Positions 53,089 to 58,197 of a DNA stretch of 58,197 nucleotides are shown here, piece after piece. This stretch comes from Verrucomicrobiia bacterium. Its GTDB lineage: Bacteria > Verrucomicrobiota > Verrucomicrobiia > Limisphaerales > UBA11358. Both the position numbers and the translations under genes were made by a program. The stretch lies in assembly GCA_031290985.1 (NCBI GenBank), contig JARLJW010000009.1, positions 1-58,197 on the forward strand, in the 5' to 3' direction. The notes under the pieces were generated by a model. It was given only the letters and a program-made list of their open reading frames with translations. It was not told the DNA's origin and did not search any database. How positions within the stretch are numbered: position 1 is the first letter of the stretch; each line of letters starts with the position of its first letter.

Positions 53089-53766
53089 ATGGAAAATCAT
53101 TTTGAAGCCGGCATTGAAAATTTGCGGCAGAAGCTTTTGCTGATGGCCAGCCGGGCGGAAACCGCCGTCAACGAGTCCCTGCAGTCGCTCATGCAGCGTG
53201 ACTACGACCTCGCGGTGAAAGTGCGCGAAGACGACAATTTCATCGACCAGTTCGAAATTGAAATCGATGAGATGGCCATCCAGCTTTTGACCCGGGCACC
53301 CCTGGCCACCAATCTGCGCCTCGTGACCGTGGCGATGAAGATCTCCCAAAACCTCGAGCGCATCGGCGATGAGGCCACGAAGATCGCCAAGCGCGCCCGC
53401 GACCTGGCCCAGGAACCACCGGTGAAGGTCACCCTCGACCTCCCGCGCATGGCCGGGCTGGCCCTGGCCATGGTCAAGGACGCGCTGGATGCGTTTGTGC
53501 ATCGCGATTCCGCCGCCGCCCGCGCCATCATCCCGCGCGACAAGGAGGTGGACGCGCTCAACAAGCAGGTTCACCAGCAGCTCGCGCAGTACATGATGGA
53601 AAACCCCGACACCATCGCCCGCTGCCTGCACTGGATTGTTGCCGCCAAGAGCCTGGAACGCATCGCCGACCATGCCAAGAACATCGCCGAGGAAGTCGTT
53701 TATCTCTGCGAAGCGCAGGACATCCGGCACACGTTGGGCAAAGCCGGCGGCGCCCCGCCGGTTTGA
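53089..53766 (+). CDS. phoU: phosphate signalling protein PhoU
   Basis: A 225-residue all-helical protein with two three-helix PhoU domains, containing the metal-binding E/D-rich motifs RIGDEATKIAKRA (about 85-97) and RIADHAKNIAEEVVYLCEAQ (about 188-207). It links the Pst transporter to the PhoR-type sensor and represses the Pho regulon when phosphate is plentiful. It follows pstB by 16 bases. Its last codons (VYLCEAQDIRHTL) are duplicated as a decayed fragment at 56054-56092. Confidence 0.97.
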   Translation: MENHFEAGIENLRQKLLLMASRAETAVNESLQSLMQRDYDLAVKVREDDNFIDQFEIEIDEMAIQLLTRAPLATNLRLVTVAMKISQNLERIGDEATKIAKRARDLAQEPPVKVTLDLPRMAGLALAMVKDALDAFVHRDSAAARAIIPRDKEVDALNKQVHQQLAQYMMENPDTIARCLHWIVAAKSLERIADHAKNIAEEVVYLCEAQDIRHTLGKAGGAPPV

Positions 53767-53799
53767 CCGGGTTCAGGAACCGCAACGCCTCAGGTTTTG

Positions 53800-53820
53800 G
53801 CGGCCGGGCCGCTTTATTTT
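53800..53820 (+). terminator. possible weak intrinsic terminator after phoU
   Basis: GCGGCCGGGCCGC (53800-53812), a short GC stem, is followed by TTTATTTT. The stem allows only four to six pairs with a tiny loop, so the call is tentative. Confidence 0.35.
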
Positions 53821-53834
53821 AACCTGATTGTAAC
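53817..53834 (+). promoter_or_regulatory. Pho-box-like direct repeat upstream of the hybrid kinase
   Basis: TTTTAAC at 53817 and TTGTAAC at 53828 are 11 bases apart, as in the boxes before pstS and the porin. It lies 44 bases before the kinase start. Confidence 0.5.
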
Positions 53835-53877
53835 CCAACCGAATTAATACCCGGACGGGATTTGACGATAATCATCG

Positions 53878-55920
53878 TTGATGATTTTTGTCGAAAATGA
53901 TTCGGTTGAACTGGTGGCCCTGCCGGAGCTGGTGGAACACTCCGAATCCGTTCAGGCAACTGAAACCGTGGAAGCAGTCTACAATTGGTTCCAACGGCAC
54001 CAGCAGGAGTACATCGGGGTGTTGTCGGATAAAAAATATCTCGGTCTGGTATCGCGGGGGCAGGTCGGTTTTTTGCTGGGCGCCCGGTTTGGCATTGCGA
54101 TTTATGGCCGGCAGCCCATCGGGGCCCATCTCATCGAGCACTCCCTGCATGTAACCGCTTCCGCCCCGCTGCTTTCAGTCTTGGAATCCGCCTTGTCGCG
54201 TTCAGGCGAACTCTTCTATGATGATGTCGCCCTGGTGGATGATGCGGGGGAATATCTCGGGATCATCACGGTGCCGACGCTGGTTCGCTGGCAGTCGCGG
54301 CTGATCCTTGAGAAAAAACAACAGGCGGAGACCCATCAGCGGATTCTGGAGGAAAACAACCAGCAGTTGTTCCGGAGCCTCCACGAACTGCGGCAATCCC
54401 GGGGCCGGTACGAAATCTTGTTTGAAAACAGCGCCCTCGGCGTGGCCTTGCTCAACGCCCGGGGGGAAATGGAAACCTGCAACCGCCGGCTGGAATCATT
54501 GCTCGGGCTGGAACATGCGCCGGAGCCCCCCGGCCTTGAACCCCGCAATATCAGCGGTTACCTGATGCCCAGGGAGCGGGCGGTGTTTCTCCGCCTGTTA
54601 CAGGATCATGAGAGCAATCCGGCCTCTGCCGTGACCCGGACCACCGAATTCATGCTCCAGCTCCCCGGGCGCGGCCCGCGGCTGTTCAAGTTCTTCTCCA
54701 ACTGGGTGCATGAAACCGGACAGATCTGCATCTTGCTGGATGACATTACGGAACAACGGGTGCTTGAGCACCGGCTGGTGCAAAAAGAAAAGTCCGCGCT
54801 GCTCGATTCCCTCGTCGGCGGCATCGCCCATGAGATCAACAACAAGCTGGCCCCCATCGTCGGCTATATCGATCTGTTGCAGAGCGATATTGCCGGCTTG
54901 AAGGAGGTCGAAACCCTGGTCCCCTACTGCGAGACCATCCGCAACGCCGCCCTGGAATCGGCCAAAATCATCCGGCAGCTCCTGCAACTGTCGCGCCCGC
55001 TGGTCCGCGAACTGGCGGTGGTGGATTTCCGCGACCTGTTCAAGGATGTGCGGGCTTTGGTCACTTTCCGGCTGCGCGAAAGCAACTGCCAGGTGGAAAC
55101 CCAGTTTCAGCCCGAACCCGCCCTGATCCATGCCGATGCGGCGCAGATCAAACAGATCATCATCAACCTGATTTTTAACGCCGTCGATGCCATGGAAAAT
55201 GCGCCGGTCAGGCGCCTGCGGTTTGCCATCAAGGAGCAGGATGAAAACATCATCTTTGAGGTGACCGATACCGGCCACGGCATCAAACCGGAAAACCTTG
55301 ACCGCATTTTCAATCCCTTCTTCACCACCAAACCGGTGGATCGTGGCTCCGGCCTCGGGTTAAGCGTATCCTTGAGCATCGTCAAAAGCCACGGCGGTGA
55401 CATCACCGTCGAAAACACGGCGGAAGGCGGGGCCCGGTTCACGGTCACCCTGCCACGGGCCACCGAGGAACAAATCAAAACTCCCGCCACCGGAAACGGG
55501 GCGGATTTCACCTCCGGCAGAATTTTCACGCCATCGTCCGCGAATGGACGGCTGCGCGTGCTGATCGCGGACGACGAGGAATTCATCACGGCCATGGTGC
55601 AGGCCGCCTTGCGGCAGAACATGCCCTGTTCCGTGGAGCGCGTTGAGTCCGGCCAGCGGGCGGTCACGCGGTTGCAGCAGGCGGATTTTGATTTCGTGAT
55701 TTCCGATGTGCGGATGCCCGGCATGGATGGGTTTGCCGTCTTTGAGTGGATTTTGAAGCACCAGCCCCGCCTCGCCCGGCGTTTTTTGTTCATCACCGGC
55801 GACGCCGGGAGCTCCAACCTGAACGAGAAGCTCGAATCCATGGCCGTCCCCGTCCTGCGCAAACCGTTCGAAATCGACGCCCTGTTGTTCCACTGCCGGG
55901 AGCTGCTTCAAGCCCGGTAG
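53878..55920 (+). CDS. CBS-PAS hybrid sensor histidine kinase with a C-terminal receiver
   Basis: A 680-residue soluble kinase without membrane helices. Residues about 5-140 look like a pair of CBS domains (YIGVLSDKKYLGLVSRGQVG, GEYLGIITVPTLVRWQSR), usually nucleotide-binding. A short coiled coil (ILEKKQQAETHQRILEENNQ) leads to a PAS domain (about 175-305, RYEILFENSALGVALLNARG). The HisKA motif is SLVGGIAHEINNKLAPIVGY with His318; the HATPase follows (IIINLIFNAVDAME, DTGHGIKPEN, GSGLGLSVSLSIVKSHGG). The receiver has ADDEEF and Asp610 in ISDVRMPGMDGF. No DNA-binding output is fused. Its place after phoU and its own Pho-box-like repeat suggest a phosphate-related role, but this is inferred. Confidence 0.9.
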   Translation: MMIFVENDSVELVALPELVEHSESVQATETVEAVYNWFQRHQQEYIGVLSDKKYLGLVSRGQVGFLLGARFGIAIYGRQPIGAHLIEHSLHVTASAPLLSVLESALSRSGELFYDDVALVDDAGEYLGIITVPTLVRWQSRLILEKKQQAETHQRILEENNQQLFRSLHELRQSRGRYEILFENSALGVALLNARGEMETCNRRLESLLGLEHAPEPPGLEPRNISGYLMPRERAVFLRLLQDHESNPASAVTRTTEFMLQLPGRGPRLFKFFSNWVHETGQICILLDDITEQRVLEHRLVQKEKSALLDSLVGGIAHEINNKLAPIVGYIDLLQSDIAGLKEVETLVPYCETIRNAALESAKIIRQLLQLSRPLVRELAVVDFRDLFKDVRALVTFRLRESNCQVETQFQPEPALIHADAAQIKQIIINLIFNAVDAMENAPVRRLRFAIKEQDENIIFEVTDTGHGIKPENLDRIFNPFFTTKPVDRGSGLGLSVSLSIVKSHGGDITVENTAEGGARFTVTLPRATEEQIKTPATGNGADFTSGRIFTPSSANGRLRVLIADDEEFITAMVQAALRQNMPCSVERVESGQRAVTRLQQADFDFVISDVRMPGMDGFAVFEWILKHQPRLARRFLFITGDAGSSNLNEKLESMAVPVLRKPFEIDALLFHCRELLQAR

Positions 55921-56053
55921 CCGGTCCTGGAGTCATCCCCTCGACCCGGCTTCAAGAGTGGTGAACGCCGGCACACATTCCCGGTGCGCGATCAATTGGC
56001 GGAAGTCGGCCAGTTCGGCCAGCGGTGCGGGAGCTGCGCACAAGTTCAGCATG

Positions 56054-56092
56054 GTTTATCCTTGTGAAGCGCAAGACATTCGGCACCCGTTG
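56054..56092 (+). pseudogene. decayed fragment of the phoU 3' end
   Basis: These 39 bases match 53698-53736 in phoU at 33 positions and would encode VYPCEAQDIRHPL against VYLCEAQDIRHTL. The sequence before it does not resemble phoU. The fragment lies in frame with the DUF47 gene downstream, which explains the spurious longer reading from 55958. The rest of the 55921-56143 gap shows no gene. Confidence 0.7.
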
Positions 56093-56143
56093 AAAATGAT
56101 TTTTTCGTGCGCGACGAAAAGTTTTTTGCCAGACTGTCCGCGC

Positions 56144-56773
56144 ATGTTTTCACTTCAGAAATTTTTCAGCAAAGGTGACCGCTTTCAGGGCCTGTTGGAG
56201 GCCGCCGCCGAGGAATCCCGCGAGAGCGTCCGGCTCGTCATCGAGCTCATGAAGTCCCCCCGCAACACCCGGAACCGGGATGATCTCATCCTCTCCCGCC
56301 GCAAGGAAAAGAAGATTTCCGACCAGATCAGCAATGAGCTGGTGAAGACCTTCATCACCGGCCTCGAACGCGAGGACATCGAGGCGCTGGCGCGCGGGTT
56401 GTTCCGCATCCCCAAGGCCGCTGAAAAGCTGGCCGAGCGTCTGCTGATGGCCGGGCCCCATCTGGACGGCATCGATTTCTCCAAGCAGGCGGACATGATG
56501 AGCAAGGCCACCGAGGCCATCCACGACATGATCAAGCAATTGCGGGACATGGAGGACATGGAGAAGATGAAGACCTACAACGACCGGCTCCAGCTCGTCG
56601 AGGTCGAGGCCGATAAATACATGAACGAACTCCTGCGCGACCTTTACGGCGGCAAATACGACGCCATCCGCGCCATCGTCATCCGCGATGTTTACGAGCT
56701 GATGGAAAAGATTGTGGATCGCTGTCACGATACCGGCAACATCGTGATGCACATCGTCCTGAAAAATTCCTGA
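56144..56773 (+). CDS. DUF47 family PhoU-like protein, Pit partner
   Basis: A 209-residue helical protein (TIGR00153/DUF47). The ATG at 56144 gives the family start MFSLQKFFSKGDRFQGLLEA; the extended reading from 55958 includes a phoU fragment and is rejected. Typical segments: RNRDDLILSRRKEKKISDQI, EVEADKYMNELLRDLYGGKY and VYELMEKIVDRCHDTGNIVM with the metal-binding-like DRCHDTGN. Members commonly sit next to Pit phosphate transporters and are thought to regulate them. The pit gene follows after only 6 bases. Confidence 0.93.
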   Translation: MFSLQKFFSKGDRFQGLLEAAAEESRESVRLVIELMKSPRNTRNRDDLILSRRKEKKISDQISNELVKTFITGLEREDIEALARGLFRIPKAAEKLAERLLMAGPHLDGIDFSKQADMMSKATEAIHDMIKQLRDMEDMEKMKTYNDRLQLVEVEADKYMNELLRDLYGGKYDAIRAIVIRDVYELMEKIVDRCHDTGNIVMHIVLKNS

Positions 56774-56779
56774 CGCGCG

Positions 56780-57946
56780 ATGTTCCTCATCCTGCTCGTC
56801 ATTTTTATTGCGTTGGTGTTCACCTATATCAACGGCTTCCACGACACGGCGAATTCCATCGCGACCGTCGTCTCCACCAAGGTGCTCACCCCGCGCCAGG
56901 CGGTGCTGCTGGCGGCGTTCACGAATCTCATCGGCGCATTCTTCGGCAGCGCCGTCGCCGCCACCATCGCCTCCGGGTTGGTGGATGCCCAGGTGGCCAC
57001 CATGCCCGTGCTGTGCTGCGCGCTCAGCGCGGCGATTGCCTGGAGCCTGCTGACCTGGTGGTTTGGCCTTCCCTCCAGTTCTTCCCATGCCCTGGTCGGC
57101 GGCCTCTGTGGCGCGGTGCTGGCCGCTTCCGGCAACCGGTGGTCGTCCATCATCTGGTCCATTCCCGGCAAAGAACACTGGTGGCAGGGCAAGGGCATCC
57201 TTTGGAAGGTCATCGTGCCGATGATCACGTCACCCCTGGTCGGCTTTGTGGTTGGCTTTTTATTCATGGGCTTCTTGTATTTCCTGCTCCGCAATTGGCG
57301 GCCCATGATCGTCAACCGGACGTTCGGAAAACTGCAACTGGTCAGCGCCGGTTACATGGGTTTCGCCCACGGCACCAACGACGCGCAGAAAACCATGGGC
57401 ATCATCACCCTCGCCCTGGTCGTCGCCACCAAGGCCGGACTGCTCGCCACCGCCCCGGCCTGGCTGCAGACGCCCGAAGGCACCCCGGCCGGCTATCTGC
57501 CGCCCGTGGCCTGGGTCATCACCCATCTGCCGACCTGGCTGCAATTCGGCTATCAACCGCCGCCCCTTGACCCCAAGGCCCAATTCATCCCCGTTTGGAT
57601 CACCGTTCTTTGCGCGCTCACGATGTGCGCCGGCACCGCCGCCGGCGGCTGGCGCATCATCAAGACGCTCGGCCACAAGATGGTGAAACTCCATCCCGTC
57701 CACGGCTTCGCGGCCGAGGCGACCGGCGCCACTGTGCTCTTCACCGCCGCACATTTCGGCATGCCCGTCTCCACCACCCACGCCATCACCACCTCCATCA
57801 TGGGCGTCGGCTGCGCCAAGGGCTTCAACGCCCTCAAGCTGGGCGTGGTCGAACGCATCCTGTGGGCCTGGGTGCTGACCCTGCCCGCGAGCGCCGCCGT
57901 GGCCTATGTGCTGGTGAAAATCGCCCGTTCGTTCGGCTGGCTGTGA
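56780..57946 (+). CDS. pit: inorganic phosphate transporter, Pit family
   Basis: A 388-residue polytopic membrane protein for low-affinity proton-coupled uptake of metal-phosphate. The duplicated PiT signatures are clear: FTYINGFHDTANSIATVVST at residues 14-33 and YMGFAHGTNDAQKTMGIITL at about 192-211. GLPSSSSHALVGGLCG and MPVSTTHAITTSIMGVGCAK give the paired SSSH/STTH loops. Ten or more helices are expected. Length is within family range. It forms an operon with the DUF47 protein. Confidence 0.96.
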   Translation: MFLILLVIFIALVFTYINGFHDTANSIATVVSTKVLTPRQAVLLAAFTNLIGAFFGSAVAATIASGLVDAQVATMPVLCCALSAAIAWSLLTWWFGLPSSSSHALVGGLCGAVLAASGNRWSSIIWSIPGKEHWWQGKGILWKVIVPMITSPLVGFVVGFLFMGFLYFLLRNWRPMIVNRTFGKLQLVSAGYMGFAHGTNDAQKTMGIITLALVVATKAGLLATAPAWLQTPEGTPAGYLPPVAWVITHLPTWLQFGYQPPPLDPKAQFIPVWITVLCALTMCAGTAAGGWRIIKTLGHKMVKLHPVHGFAAEATGATVLFTAAHFGMPVSTTHAITTSIMGVGCAKGFNALKLGVVERILWAWVLTLPASAAVAYVLVKIARSFGWL

Positions 57947-57979
57947 ACCGGGGCGGATGTATCCTGAGACACTCCTCTT

Positions 57980-58197
57980 GTTTGGAGTTGCGGGCGTTTT
58001 GGGGGGGGGGGGGGTTTTATTTTCTTTGTGGGAAGGGCGCGGGGGTCGGGGGCGGGGGTGGGGGGGGCGGCGGGGGCGGCCCGGCCGGCCCCCCCCCCCC
58101 CCCCCCCCCCGGCGGACTCCCACAACACCGCCCCGGCGAGTAGGTTCGGCTGGTTGGCACCCTGGGGGCGCCCCCCATAACAAAACCGCCATAGAAC
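57980..58197. other. low-complexity G/C homopolymer end, probably damaged assembly
   Basis: It starts GTTTGGAGTTGCGGGCG and, after long G runs and a C run of about 20 bases, contains GGCGGACTCCCACAAC. These ends resemble the two arms of the REP-like element found at 13141-13211. The interior is not normal genomic sequence for this window, and no gene is called here. Confidence 0.6.

Noticed and set aside
55958..56143. Longer N-terminus for the DUF47 protein
   Set aside because: The extension translates a decayed phoU fragment and unrelated sequence; the family start MFSLQKFF is at 56144.

Overview
The window looks like part of a Verrucomicrobiota genome, most likely a Pedosphaera/Limisphaerales-type environmental lineage. 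This is inferred from protein character, not from a marker gene. The supporting signs are large secreted proteins with autotransporter-associated beta-strand repeats, a pseudopilin-like protein, a choice-of-anchor-Q beta-helix protein, a TPR membrane protein of the TMTC type, a PVM-type (Planctomycetes-Verrucomicrobia) microcompartment, high GC, and many palindromic intergenic repeats. No rRNA, tRNA, CRISPR array, transposase or integrase was seen.

Layout. 1-4.4 kb is gene-poor and repeat-rich: a truncated hypothetical gene, an aldo/keto reductase and three small unknown ORFs. 4.4-8.6 kb (minus) holds a glycosyltransferase and clpB. 8.8-15.0 kb (plus) holds a TPR membrane protein, a secreted protein and a B12-binding radical SAM protein whose gene carries two in-frame palindromic elements. 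15.2-27.8 kb (minus) is an extracellular cluster: a GH128-like protein, a toroid-like protein and a LamG/Ig protein, all on beta-strand-repeat stalks, plus a pseudopilin. 28.0-30.2 kb is a two-component system whose kinase has an alpha-rhamnosidase-like sensor domain.

30.4-40.1 kb is the centrepiece, a bacterial microcompartment (BMC) locus. On the minus strand a DeoR regulator heads an operon with a PduS/RnfC-like flavo-iron-sulfur protein and a PduT-like tandem-BMC shell protein. Divergently, on the plus strand, come pduL, a lipoprotein, two BMC-H, an acetate-kinase family enzyme, a third BMC-H, a BMC-P, a CoA-acylating aldehyde dehydrogenase, two more BMC-P and a class II aldolase, closed by a strong terminator. 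The inferred route is fuculose- or rhamnulose-1-phosphate to lactaldehyde (aldolase), lactyl-CoA (dehydrogenase), lactyl-phosphate (PduL) and lactate plus ATP (kinase). The PduS/PduT pair could move electrons out of the lumen. The upstream sugar isomerase and kinase are not in the window.

40.2-47.4 kb holds a HIT protein, rluE, a lipoprotein-assembly-like secreted protein, a beta-helix gene interrupted by one stop codon, and nadA. 47.8-57.9 kb is a phosphate island: a porin, pstSCAB, phoU, a CBS-PAS hybrid histidine kinase, a DUF47 PhoU-like protein and a Pit transporter. Pho-box-like direct repeats with 11-bp spacing precede the porin, pstS and the kinase. The last ~220 bases are low-complexity G/C runs that look like damaged assembly.

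Several repeat families are dispersed through the window. They include a ~140-bp element in four copies, a short REP-like hairpin in three clear copies, a 36-42 bp palindrome in two copies, and MITE-like inverted-repeat segments, some of them inside the BMC operon.
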